Below are positions 1 through 8,176 of a DNA stretch of 64,000 bases, in pieces; positions within the stretch are counted from its first letter, which is position 1, and every line of letters starts with the position of its first letter. The stretch lies in assembly GCF_003545695.1 (NCBI RefSeq), contig NZ_QUZZ01000012.1, forward strand, positions 1 to 64,000. The letters run 5' to 3'. The position numbers and the translations under genes were made by a program. The DNA is from Taibaiella helva (lineage in GTDB: Bacteria > Bacteroidota > Bacteroidia > Chitinophagales > Chitinophagaceae). The notes under the pieces were generated by a model that saw only the letters and a list, made by a program, of their open reading frames with translations, was not told the DNA's origin and made no database searches.

Positions 1-1807
1 GGTCGTCATAAGTATAGCTGCCGGTAAGCAGCCAGGAGGCGGCATTGTCTACCTTGCGCCAGGTCTTGCCCAGGAGGCCGGTGGTGGCTTCATATTCATT
101 TTTGTTCAGCTCGGTATGCTGGGTATAGCCGTCGGTACTTTTATTGTTGACCAGTACCTGCTTGCCTGCAAGCACCTGGCCGCTAAAGCCGTACTGGCTA
201 CTACTATAAGAAGCGTGTATTACATTATTATTCCCGTCCAGGTCCTGGCCGGCGCTGTAGATCGGCTGTCCTTTATCGTTGTAGAAAAGTGCGGTCCTGC
301 GCCAGGCGGCAATGTTCGAGGAGCCGGGGGAAGCCAGCACTTTAACCAGGCTGCCGGTAGGGGCATTCAGGTTTTTAAGCGTGCGCTGCGGGGTTTCCGC
401 GCCGCTGTTGGGATATTGTAATTCGCCGCTCTGCAGCTTGTAGCTGGTCCAGGTATTCCAGAGGTCACCGTTGGGATCGGCTTCCCTGTAATCGTCGTAG
501 TAGTTGTAGCTCCAGATCTCGCAGTAATTTAAGGCTGCGGGATAAACATGATAGAGGTTGTAGTTTTTGGCATAATACAGCACGTGGGTAGATGGATAGG
601 TGGAACCGTCCTCCATCAATACGGCAAACTGCTGCCGGGTTGTGCCGATTGCCTGGCCTTTACCGGTAACGATCGGACGGTCCAGGGCATCATAAAGTGT
701 AAAGGACCACCATCCTCCGGCGCTTCTAAGGTTGCTATCCTGATAAAATACTAACCTGTCTCTTTTATCGTACACAAAGTATTCCCAGCCTTTGCCGGGT
801 ACTTTCTGCTCTACCTTGCGACCTTTTTCATCATAACGGTATTGGAAGCAAAATTGATCCAGCACAGTTTGGCTGATGCTGCCATTGTTGTGTGCTGCAT
901 CGGCTACGGCCGGCGGAAGGATATAACGGAGCTTACCCATAGCATCGTAGATATAATAGGTCTTGTTCAGGATGCCGCCCAGGGTATAGGGCGCTGTATT
1001 GATCACACCAATGGTATCGGTAGCCTGCTGCAGCACCACGCGGCCTTCGCGGTCCTTAAATGTCTTGGAATAGGGAACAATACTGTTGCTGGTTTCACCG
1101 GGGATGCGGGTCAGCTCACCAAAGAGCCGGCCGGCGCTGTAGTAGCCGCTGCTCACCGGAAACCCATTGGCATCCAGGCTCCAGCGCCGCACTTCGCCGG
1201 CGCCGTTGGTAATGCGTTGCTTCTCGGTACCCCGCAGCTGCCCTACCTGGCTTTTGCCGGGAGCGTAGCTTGTTTCGGTACGCTTACTTGCAGTAGAAGT
1301 ATTTTCGGTATAGCTGTAGGCGGTGCTGCCTTCGCCGGGATAAAGGTTATTATAATAGTTTTGTTGCTCCGTAAAAGCGCCCGCCCGGAAGCCGAAGCCG
1401 GCGGCGCTGTAGGGCAGGTAGCCCACAGGGGTCACCCGGAAGCGGCTGTCGGCCGGGCTCACCAAGCTTTTGCCGGGGGTAAAGTTATGCGTTACGATCT
1501 GCATGTTTCTGGCAAAGCCGTCCAGGTACTGGGTGCTGACCTGCACATCGGCGGGCGCGCTGCTGGTCGTTAGTTGTGCGGGGTCTGCGATGGGTACTTT
1601 GGGTACGAAGCTGCGCTGGTAGTTGAACAGCCCAGAAGTATTGACGTTGATGGCCGGCGGCACCGGAACGGTATTGGTCTGCGTACCGGTGGGGGCAGAC
1701 TGGCTCAGCTGCGGCTTGTTGACCGTCTGGGCATAGCTGCCAGGGGCTGCTGCGATGCAGAGCAGCGGAAGAAGAACTGGGATATAGCGATGCAAAAAGG
1801 ATTGCAT
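1..1807 (-). CDS. DUF6443/RHS-repeat secreted protein, partial (C-terminus beyond the left edge)
   Basis: The reading frame is open from an ATG at 1807 to the window edge, about 602 codons, with no stop. Residues 1-26 form a signal peptide (hydrophobic LLPLLCIAAA, cleavage near SYA/Q). Residues of roughly 45-180 have the DUF6443 pattern: a VPKVPIADPAQL stretch, then QYLDGFARNMQ, resembling the QYFDGLGRPLQ found in this family. RHS-type YD motifs follow (YIYDAMGKLRY, FVYDKRDRLVFY, TLYDALDRPI), and the last visible residues SYTYDD are another YD repeat. In Bacteroidota such proteins usually end in an RHS core and a variable, often toxic, C-terminal domain; that part is not visible here. It begins 33 bp after the preceding gene on the same strand, so the two are probably co-transcribed. 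Confidence 0.85.
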   Translation of the reverse strand, partial: MQSFLHRYIPVLLPLLCIAAAPGSYAQTVNKPQLSQSAPTGTQTNTVPVPPAINVNTSGLFNYQRSFVPKVPIADPAQLTTSSAPADVQVSTQYLDGFARNMQIVTHNFTPGKSLVSPADSRFRVTPVGYLPYSAAGFGFRAGAFTEQQNYYNNLYPGEGSTAYSYTENTSTASKRTETSYAPGKSQVGQLRGTEKQRITNGAGEVRRWSLDANGFPVSSGYYSAGRLFGELTRIPGETSNSIVPYSKTFKDREGRVVLQQATDTIGVINTAPYTLGGILNKTYYIYDAMGKLRYILPPAVADAAHNNGSISQTVLDQFCFQYRYDEKGRKVEQKVPGKGWEYFVYDKRDRLVFYQDSNLRSAGGWWSFTLYDALDRPIVTGKGQAIGTTRQQFAVLMEDGSTYPSTHVLYYAKNYNLYHVYPAALNYCEIWSYNYYDDYREADPNGDLWNTWTSYKLQSGELQYPNSGAETPQRTLKNLNAPTGSLVKVLASPGSSNIAAWRRTALFYNDKGQPIYSAGQDLDGNNNVIHASYSSSQYGFSGQVLAGKQVLVNNKSTDGYTQHTELNKNEYEATTGLLGKTWRKVDNAASWLLTGSYTYDD

Positions 1808-1840
1808 AAAATAAAGGATAAAGGGTGAGTGATGGGTTTT

Positions 1841-4800
1841 TTATTCTGCGCCTTTTACGGTGTACTGGGTCTTGCTGCGGATCTGGCCTTCCTGGTCGCG
1901 TACCAGGGTCTGCCGGCCCAGGGCATCGTAGCTGTACGTAGCGAAGCGGCCGTTGACGTCGGTCTCCGAGCTGAGGCCGAAGAGCGGTGCATAGGTCTGG
2001 CTGGTCATCCGTGCAGCAGCAGGGTACAGGCGTACTTCATCCAGGTAGCTGTTGGCAGCCGTGCCCGAGAAGCTGACGATCGTACCGCTGGTTTGCGGCG
2101 TAAAACGGATGATGTATTGCCGCCAGCTGTTGTTCACGGTGGCTACGGGCGCCGGCAACGTCTGGACAACGCCCCCGGCCGTTACCATCGGAACGGTGCC
2201 TCTTGCCCAGAAAGAGAGCACGTATTCTTTACCCTGCTGCAGGGGTTGTGTGCCAGCCATCTGGTTGGAGACATTGGTCACATTGTTCCACAGCGACAGG
2301 CAGCTGCCGCCGGTCACACCGCCGGCGGCCAGGGTCTTGGCCGTGTAAGTAAAATTGGTATTATAGGCATTGGTCTCGAAGCTGGTATATGCGATATCGG
2401 TATAGCGGCTATTTACGGCCTCTGCAATCTTCTGCCCGCTGATGCTGTCCCAGATCATGGCCTTGTATTGCTGACCTTCGGGCAACCAAGTCTCCAGGGG
2501 ATTGCCGCGCACATCGAAGCGGGTCACTTCGCTGATACGCGTAAAGTAAGGTATATCATCCTGGCTGTTATAGGCCGCATAGGCCTTCTTGCCATCCGTA
2601 TTGTAGGCGCCGGAGAGATACTGGGTATAAGTAACCGGCTCCAGGCCGCGGTACTGGTACATATTGCGGGTATAAGGCCAGGTCTGAGCGTTTCCGCTGC
2701 TTGAAGGAACACCAAAGCCGGTGAAATAGGCATCCAGCAATACGCCGTTCTGCGGCATGCTACCACTGGTTGTACGCTTCCATCGTTGAGCGGCCATTAG
2801 CCTTTCCTGTCCGAAAAAGGGTGTCCAATAGGTACTACCACCAATACTGGCAGTCAGATCGTAATTATACAGGTTGAATTGCCATATTTCCTCATCATTG
2901 CTATTGGTAGTGATGGTAGCCTTCAGGTTTTTGTGATCGTCGTATTGAAAGGTAGCTACATCGGTAGTGTAATTGGTATTGTCCAGGTATTTGTAGCTGG
3001 TAGAGCGGATCAGCTGCGCCTCTCCGTTAAAGGGCTTGTAAGGATCGGTAACCGGTACCCGGCTGACAGCGAAGTTAATACCTGGTCCGGTCCCGGTATG
3101 GGCAGGTACCGAGTTGTCCTGTACAAAGGAATACTTCGTATTCTGCACCGCACGGTCTATCGCAGAAGTAGAATCGATGATGAAGCTGTATTCATTCACA
3201 GAACGTTCGACCAGGTTACCATACCGGTCATAATCTTTGATCTCCAGGGGCAGGCCCATTTCCCATTCCCGCAGGTATTGCTTGTCGGCATAGGGAAATT
3301 CGAAAAAATGCTTACCGCCGCCGACACGCACGTATTTAGAGGAGGATAAAGCATCTGTAAAATTGGTAAAACGGATATCCCGGCGGGATGCGGTGTATCC
3401 GTCAACAATGACTGTAGTGCTAACGAAAGAGTAACCATGATTGGAACCTGCCACCAGGTGATGCGGGCTCAGGTAAGTATTGGTCAGGTAGCCGCCGCCG
3501 GGATAGGTTCCGGGATTGTTCACCTCCTGTATGCGCTGGGGATAGTGGAAATAGCCGCCCGTAAGAAAGCGCTGTCCTTCGATATAATTAAAGCTGGTCG
3601 TACGATTGTTGCCCTGGTGAAACTCATCCGTTTCAATGATGCTGGTCAGGCAAAGACCATCATTGGCATCTTTGCCCAGGAAGTAGTTGTCGGTAGGCAA
3701 GAGACTGCTCAGGGCTGCCGGTGTGACGAGCTGATGCGCGCCGTATACAAAATTTACAGTGCCGCCATAGGCATTGCGGATTGCCGTAAGCACGCCAGCC
3801 TTCATTTTACTAACATCTTCGGTACGGTTGGCGCCGAAGGTCATGCTACCCACCCTGGGAATGGAAATATTGGTATCGTTGGTGCTGCCGTAGGGCACGG
3901 GTGAACGGCCGTTATAATAGCCGAAGTAATCCTGACCGGCGCTGAAGCGCAGGGGCAGCTCCGTGGGATCGTAGCTGAAAGTATAGAGTGGTTCGCTGAC
4001 CGTACCATCGCAGCTCAGCATCCTGATGCCATTAAGCCTTAAGCGATGGGAACGGGTAGACGGCACACTGGAAATATTGATACAGGGACTGCCATATGAA
4101 AGCTCGCTTGCAGTATTCCCCCCTGTTTTGACAACCGTATAGCTTTGGTCGAGCTGATAGCGGGTACAATTGCCTCCCGAACCGATATTGATTTCCCGCA
4201 GGACCATTCCCCCATTATAGTCACAGCGAACTCCTGTAGTGTCGTAGAAAAAATCGGCGGTTACGCCATTGGGGTATTGAATTTTCCGGATATAGGCGGC
4301 ATACTGGCCCTGATCAACCTGGCCCACGCCTGGTGGCGACGCATAGCTGCCTGTACGGTAGGAATAGGACCAATAAACGGCAGCGCTGGCGCTGCTTCTG
4401 GTACTGTAAGTGTAACGGATCTGCTTACCATCTGCCAAAGTAACCCAATCGGCTACCCAGCGGGTGATGTTGTAATAATTGTCGATTGGGCCTTGATTAA
4501 TATTGCCATCCATTTCAGCATAGAGCTGGCTGCTGGTATAGTCGCCGGCGATAAAATGGTACTGGTTACCCTGCAGGTCGGTGATGAGGAATTCGAGCTT
4601 CAGGGGATCGGGAATAGTACCGCCGGCCTGCTGCACTGCTGCGGCATAATCCTGGCCTTCCGACAGGATGGCCACCTTAAAGGCACGGTTGGGATTGGTA
4701 TAGATCTGCCGGCCGGTACCGATATTGAAGCTGAAAGAAAGTCCGCCGGCATTCACGACAAACTCGTCGCTTTCCCGGTCACGGTAGATCGTCGGATCGT

Positions 4801-5257
4801 TCACATCGGCGCCCTGGTCGAAAGAAGAAGCCAGGCGCCCCCTGAAGCGGTTGTATTTGGTAGCAGCGCTGGCCCACACCGTATCATAAGGGAAGGCAGA
4901 CAGCTCGTCAGGCAGGCCTTTGACTTGTCGTGATATCGAGAGTTCGCAATTTAACCCAAAATGAAGGCCAACACTTGAAGAAATTTCATCAACCTTAACC
5001 CCCTTGGTATTATAACCAAAAGAAATGCCGAAGCTGCCGGCTTCATTGCTGTAGCTATAAATGGGAATGCTGATGTTGGCGCTGCCGTCGTAAAGATTGG
5101 GGGTATACAGGCTGCTCATTCCGCCACCACCTGCGCTACCAGCCCCTATCATTTTACTGTCGGCGTAGTGCCGGCGAGCGGCGTTTTTTCCTGGGCGTGT
5201 ACAGGATAAGAAAGCATGCCAAAGGCAGACAGCAGCAGGACCAGCACAAGACCGCAC
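1841..5257 (-). CDS. RHS/YD-repeat-associated large secreted protein (signal peptide out of frame)
   Basis: Open frame of about 1,138 codons. The body begins MIGAGSAGGGGMSSLY (ATG at 5152) and continues as a beta-rich protein of the RHS-partner type (LYTPNLYDGSANISIPIYSYS). Near residues 930-1050 is a carbohydrate-binding-like jelly-roll segment (KEYVLSFWARG, YLDEVRLYPA), and the C-terminus has a YD repeat (YSYDALGRQTLV). The 35 residues upstream of the body ATG in this frame (from 5257) do not resemble a signal peptide. A good one lies in another frame just upstream (5149-5289), so the true gene probably spans 1841-5289 with a one-base frame disruption. It is followed 33 bp later by the DUF6443/RHS gene, a common Bacteroidota pairing. 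Function is unknown; RHS partners are often cell-surface or toxin-delivery proteins (family knowledge). Confidence 0.8.
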   Translation of the reverse strand: MRSCAGPAAVCLWHAFLSCTRPGKNAARRHYADSKMIGAGSAGGGGMSSLYTPNLYDGSANISIPIYSYSNEAGSFGISFGYNTKGVKVDEISSSVGLHFGLNCELSISRQVKGLPDELSAFPYDTVWASAATKYNRFRGRLASSFDQGADVNDPTIYRDRESDEFVVNAGGLSFSFNIGTGRQIYTNPNRAFKVAILSEGQDYAAAVQQAGGTIPDPLKLEFLITDLQGNQYHFIAGDYTSSQLYAEMDGNINQGPIDNYYNITRWVADWVTLADGKQIRYTYSTRSSASAAVYWSYSYRTGSYASPPGVGQVDQGQYAAYIRKIQYPNGVTADFFYDTTGVRCDYNGGMVLREINIGSGGNCTRYQLDQSYTVVKTGGNTASELSYGSPCINISSVPSTRSHRLRLNGIRMLSCDGTVSEPLYTFSYDPTELPLRFSAGQDYFGYYNGRSPVPYGSTNDTNISIPRVGSMTFGANRTEDVSKMKAGVLTAIRNAYGGTVNFVYGAHQLVTPAALSSLLPTDNYFLGKDANDGLCLTSIIETDEFHQGNNRTTSFNYIEGQRFLTGGYFHYPQRIQEVNNPGTYPGGGYLTNTYLSPHHLVAGSNHGYSFVSTTVIVDGYTASRRDIRFTNFTDALSSSKYVRVGGGKHFFEFPYADKQYLREWEMGLPLEIKDYDRYGNLVERSVNEYSFIIDSTSAIDRAVQNTKYSFVQDNSVPAHTGTGPGINFAVSRVPVTDPYKPFNGEAQLIRSTSYKYLDNTNYTTDVATFQYDDHKNLKATITTNSNDEEIWQFNLYNYDLTASIGGSTYWTPFFGQERLMAAQRWKRTTSGSMPQNGVLLDAYFTGFGVPSSSGNAQTWPYTRNMYQYRGLEPVTYTQYLSGAYNTDGKKAYAAYNSQDDIPYFTRISEVTRFDVRGNPLETWLPEGQQYKAMIWDSISGQKIAEAVNSRYTDIAYTSFETNAYNTNFTYTAKTLAAGGVTGGSCLSLWNNVTNVSNQMAGTQPLQQGKEYVLSFWARGTVPMVTAGGVVQTLPAPVATVNNSWRQYIIRFTPQTSGTIVSFSGTAANSYLDEVRLYPAAARMTSQTYAPLFGLSSETDVNGRFATYSYDALGRQTLVRDQEGQIRSKTQYTVKGAE

Positions 5258-5289
5258 TGCCGGTGCAATGAACAGGGTATCATAGTCAT
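5149..5289 (-). other. Orphan signal-peptide ORF in a different frame from the RHS body
   Basis: An ATG at 5289 (alternative at 5283) opens a 46-codon frame with a classic signal peptide: hydrophobic core LVLVLLLSAFGML and cleavage site VHA/QE. It ends at a TGA (5151-5149) that overlaps the in-frame ATG of the RHS body (5152) as ATGA. Two homopolymers on the coding strand, A6 (around 5186-5191) and A4 (5152-5155), are the likely places for a one-base indel. One extra A in the A4 run would read ...TVK-MIGAGS and join the signal to the body. Alternatives are stop-start reinitiation or a sequencing error. Confidence 0.65.
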
Positions 5290-5688
5290 CGTTAGGCTTT
5301 AAAAGATCTGTTAAGATTTTTACAGCTGCAAAAATGAGAATATTTTACATTTTACTAACAAAAACACAGATTTTTTTTGAAAAATAAGAAAAATAAAACA
5401 TACAGTATTGTAAACGACAAAAACGGATAGCTGCAGACCATGGCCAGGAAGGCTCCCCTGAAATTATCACGGCTCTGGCCCCAGCTATTTTCACAGCAGC
5501 ACTCCTTACCTGAGGAAAAGCAGCTGGTACTTTTCCAGCCAGAAGGAAAAGATATTTCAGGACAGCTCATGACCTGATGATCCGGCCGGATAAGGGAATG
5601 AAGCATAAGCGCGGAAAGCTTAAGGATGCCTGTGCGGCCATCATAACTTAAAAACGGATTTGGCCTGGAGAAAAACTGCAGCCGGTGG
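5290..5688. other. Intergenic region, no gene recognised
   Basis: About 400 bp between the RHS signal-peptide ORF and the response regulator, both on the minus strand. It is AT-rich near 5330-5410 with T and A runs. A 117-codon minus-strand frame crosses it, but it overlaps the response-regulator gene end and has no recognisable protein features. I saw no convincing -7 element for the RHS operon, although the operon promoter should lie here. Confidence 0.4.
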
Positions 5689-6336
5689 CTAATCCAAAGC
5701 GCCGGCATGGTTGCGGAAAACAGCGATCAGCTCGGGCAGGCTGGATACCTGTAGCTTTTCGTAGATTCGCTTTTTGTAAGTGCTTACTGTGGCGATATGC
5801 AGCTTCAGGATATTGGATATCTCCAGCAGGCCCATACCCTTGAGCAACAGGCGGGCTACTTCCATTTCTCTTTGCGAAAGGAGGTCCAGGGGATTGTCGG
5901 AGCGCTGCTTATGGGCGCTCAGCGCTTTGTGCAGCAGCTTTTCCTTCACCGCATCGCTCATATAGCGGCCTTCCTGGAGCACAGTGAGCACGGCTTTCCG
6001 AATCTGCTCGTTGTCGCCATCCTTATGCAGGTAACCATTGGCCCCGGCCTGAAGGTAACGCGGGGCATACAGGTCTTCCCGGTAGGCGGAGAAGATGAGG
6101 ATCTTTACGCCCGGCTGTATGCTCCTCAGGTCGTCGATCACATGAAAGCCGTCGCAGCCGGGCATATTGATATCACAGATCACCAGGTCCACCGGATCCT
6201 TTTTCAGGGTCGAGATCAGCGTATCGTAATCATAAGCCTGGAAGATGACCGCCGCCGGCAGAACCTCCCTGAGGATCAGGGATACCCCGTGCCGCACTAC
6301 TGCATGATCGTCTGCTATGAGAAAATTGAGGGGCAT
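5689..6336 (-). CDS. LuxR/NarL-family response regulator
   Basis: Cytoplasmic two-component response regulator of about 215 residues with the usual NarL/FixJ layout. The receiver domain (residues 1-125) has an acidic pair (IADDH), a phospho-acceptor Asp near residue 55 (VICDINMPG), a Ser in the LIFSA motif, and HKDG where KxxG is expected. The C-terminal helix-turn-helix (about 150-212) has the LSQREMEVARLL and VSTYKKRIYEKL signatures. I chose the ATG at 6336 because the receiver fold starts there (MPLNFLIADDH); an in-frame start nine codons upstream adds nothing recognisable. No histidine kinase is adjacent, so it is an orphan. It lies upstream of and in the same direction as the RHS pair, but 400 bp separate them, so regulation of that pair is only a possibility. 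Confidence 0.92.
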   Translation of the reverse strand: MPLNFLIADDHAVVRHGVSLILREVLPAAVIFQAYDYDTLISTLKKDPVDLVICDINMPGCDGFHVIDDLRSIQPGVKILIFSAYREDLYAPRYLQAGANGYLHKDGDNEQIRKAVLTVLQEGRYMSDAVKEKLLHKALSAHKQRSDNPLDLLSQREMEVARLLLKGMGLLEISNILKLHIATVSTYKKRIYEKLQVSSLPELIAVFRNHAGALD

Positions 6337-6511
6337 TGCGACAAAGGTTAGGCAAATTTTCAACTTTTGCTAACGAATCGCCCGCAACCGCGTGTGGCTT
6401 TTTTATTACAACATTCCCGCTAAACGGCCGGCGTCGAACGGCCAAAGGGTGACGACCGCTTCCTGATAAGAATCGTCGCTTAAACTGTAACTTGCAACCT
6501 TACCTTGACGT

Positions 6512-7117
6512 ATGACACAGCTCCGTTTTTTTAACGAAGAAGAAGGCCCTTCTTTTCCCGGGCAGCTGCTCGACTATTATCCCGGCTTCCTCGGCGAAGA
6601 ACGGGCGCTGACCCTGCTGGAGCAGCTCCGCCGCCACACGCCCTGGCAGCAGCAATCGATACGTATGTATGGGAAAGTGCTGCAGACGCCCAGGCTTACG
6701 GCCTGGTACGGCGATAAAGGCAGCAGCTATACCTTTTCCGGTACCCGCTTCGATCCCCTGCCCTGGACTGTGGAGCTGGCACAGCTGCGCCGGGAGATCG
6801 CCGGCTTTACCAGCATGCCGTTTAACAGCGTATTGCTGAACTATTACCGCGACGGCAACGATTCCGTAGCCTGGCACAGCGACGATGAGCCTGAGCTGGG
6901 CGACCAGCCCCATATTGCCTCCCTGAGCCTGGGGCAGGCCCGGCAATTCGATTTCCGCCACAAGCAGGATCGCCGGTGCAAGCATTCCCTCCAGCTGACC
7001 AGCGGCTCCCTGCTCCTGATGAAAGGCGATCTCCAGCATTCCTGGGAGCACCGCATCCCGAAATCCGCCCGGCCGATGGCTCCCCGTATCAATTTAACAT
7101 TCAGAATGATCCATTAA
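6512..7117 (+). CDS. AlkB-like Fe(II)/2-oxoglutarate-dependent dioxygenase
   Basis: 201-residue protein of the AlkB/ALKBH2-3 family, which oxidatively removes alkyl groups such as 1-methyladenine and 3-methylcytosine from nucleic acids (family knowledge). The active site is visible: HxD at His122/Asp124 (AWHSDDE), third iron ligand His176 (LQHSWEHRIP), and the two arginines of the C-terminal RINLTFR (Arg192, Arg198), which bind 2-oxoglutarate and have the same six-residue spacing as E. coli AlkB Arg204/Arg210. Length matches the family. It is transcribed divergently from the response regulator and stands 58 bp upstream of a cupin gene, with a hairpin between them. Repair of alkylated DNA or RNA is the expected role; the exact substrate cannot be told from sequence. 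Confidence 0.93.
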   Translation: MTQLRFFNEEEGPSFPGQLLDYYPGFLGEERALTLLEQLRRHTPWQQQSIRMYGKVLQTPRLTAWYGDKGSSYTFSGTRFDPLPWTVELAQLRREIAGFTSMPFNSVLLNYYRDGNDSVAWHSDDEPELGDQPHIASLSLGQARQFDFRHKQDRRCKHSLQLTSGSLLLMKGDLQHSWEHRIPKSARPMAPRINLTFRMIH

Positions 7118-7133
7118 GCCACAATATTGTTAT

Positions 7134-7170
7134 CAGGTAAGGTTGCGCCGCTGAGCGCAACAACTACCTG
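7134..7170 (+). promoter_or_regulatory. Two-part hairpin just upstream of the cupin start
   Basis: CAGGTA (7134-7139) pairs with TACCTG (7165-7170), and inside it GTTGCGC (7142-7148) pairs with GCGCAAC (7155-7161) around a six-base loop. The hairpin ends 5 bp before the cupin ATG at 7176, where a ribosome-binding region would be. There is no U-run after it, so it is not a standard terminator. It may control translation of the cupin or stabilise the message end (inference). Confidence 0.5.
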
Positions 7171-7175
7171 TACCC

Positions 7176-7688
7176 ATGCATTTTGAAAGCTTATATTTTA
7201 CCGACGATGGCGTGATCCCCAACAGCAGGCTCCCGCTGCTGCTCTACAAGCATGCGCTGGACGAGCAGGAAGAAGCAATGGCCGCAGCGATGGAACAGCT
7301 CTTTGCCCGCAATGGCTGGATCAATTCCTGGCGTAACGGCATTTATCCCTTTCATCACTACCACAGCAATACCCACGAGGTGCTGGGCATATACAAAGGC
7401 TTTGCCCTGCTGCAGCTGGGCGGCGCCAGGGGCCGCAAGCTCATGGTACAACGCGGAGATATACTGGTGATACCCGCGGGCGTGGGTCATCGGCAGCTGG
7501 AAGATGAAGGATTAGGTGTAGTGGGCGCCTACCCCGGTGGCGCCGAGCCCGACCTGCTGAAAGGCGCTCCCGGCGAACGTCCGGAAGCTGACCACCATAT
7601 TGCAGCAGTACCTTTGCCGGAGAAAGATCCTTATTTCGGCGCTGATGGCGGGCTGCAGCTTATATGGCAGGTGCCTGCTGCCCGATAG
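7176..7688 (+). CDS. Cupin-domain protein (YjlB-like)
   Basis: 170-residue soluble protein with a single cupin barrel. Cupin motif 1 is seen at about residues 60-80 (PFHHYHSNTHEVLGIYKG, giving His ligands and the Glu), and motif 2 at about 93-105 (GDILVIPAGVGH, giving the last His). Such proteins bind a metal ion; the catalytic or sensing role of this subgroup is not defined. The C-terminal part contains YPGGAEPD and ends in a short tail. It lies 58 bp after the AlkB-like gene on the same strand and only 12 bp before a decayed HAD hydrolase, suggesting the cupin was once part of a longer operon. No signal peptide. Confidence 0.85.
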   Translation: MHFESLYFTDDGVIPNSRLPLLLYKHALDEQEEAMAAAMEQLFARNGWINSWRNGIYPFHHYHSNTHEVLGIYKGFALLQLGGARGRKLMVQRGDILVIPAGVGHRQLEDEGLGVVGAYPGGAEPDLLKGAPGERPEADHHIAAVPLPEKDPYFGADGGLQLIWQVPAAR

Positions 7689-7700
7689 TCCTTTTGCGCC

Positions 7701-7978
7701 GGAGATGCGCTGCGGCATAACCTGCCTTTTTCCCGCCTGAAAGAGATGGGCGTTAAGATCGGATACCGGCTTCAGCCGCGACATCACCGATATCATCATC
7801 GAACGGCCGGGCCGGCATAAGACCGGCATACCCGATGTCAGTGTTGCCAGCGACGAAGCAGCCCGGGGCCGCTCCTATCCCGATTGGTGCTCAACATCAA
7901 TACCCCAGTACTCACCTTGTCCCTTCGATCAACGATGTACCGGACAGGATCAGGGAATATACTTTCGCTGAAGCCTAG
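7701..7978 (+). pseudogene. Phosphonatase-like HAD hydrolase remnant
   Basis: Three pieces of one protein appear in successive frames. Frame one gives FSRLKEMGVKIG (about 7719-7764). One base later the next frame gives DTGFSRDITDIIIER, then GIPDVSVASDEAARGRSYPD (about 7765-7881). Another shift gives THLVPSINDVPDRIREYTFAEA and a TAG at 7976-7978. This order (VKIGSDTGF, ASDEAARGRPxPD, a C-terminal SINDVP) is what phosphonoacetaldehyde-hydrolase-like HAD proteins show. The N-terminal nucleophile half is missing, and there are at least two frameshifts plus a deletion before THLVPS. It is therefore dead coding DNA rather than a gene. Confidence 0.75.
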
Positions 7979-7996
7979 GCTTCCCCAAAAAAAATC

Positions 7997-8028
7997 ACCG
8001 GCCGGGTACCTTGAAGGACCCGGCCGGT
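7997..8028. terminator. Intrinsic terminator, probably bidirectional
   Basis: An 11-bp perfect stem ACCGGCCGGGT / ACCCGGCCGGT surrounds a 10-base loop. It is preceded by A8 (7987-7994), which is U8 on the minus-strand transcript, and followed by TTTGCTTTC on the plus strand. It separates the plus-strand AlkB/cupin region from the minus-strand NHL gene. Confidence 0.8.
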
Positions 8029-8176
8029 TTGCTTTCGATACGCTCTTCTTTTAATGAAGCTGCCCATCGTTAGGCAGACAGCCGAATATTTTTCTTTGCT
8101 TCGAAAGTAATCTTTGCCATCCCGTCAAGCTCCAGGGCCGGGCAGAACGGCCCGGAGCCTGGCGAAACAGCGCTGA

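Noticed and set aside
842-2704. Plus-strand frames opposite the RHS genes
   Set aside because: The minus strand carries clear DUF6443/YD-repeat proteins with signal peptides; the plus frames show nothing recognisable.
5355-5708. 117-codon minus-strand frame upstream of the RHS pair
   Set aside because: Overlaps the end of the response regulator and its hydrophobic tail is from an AT-rich non-coding stretch.
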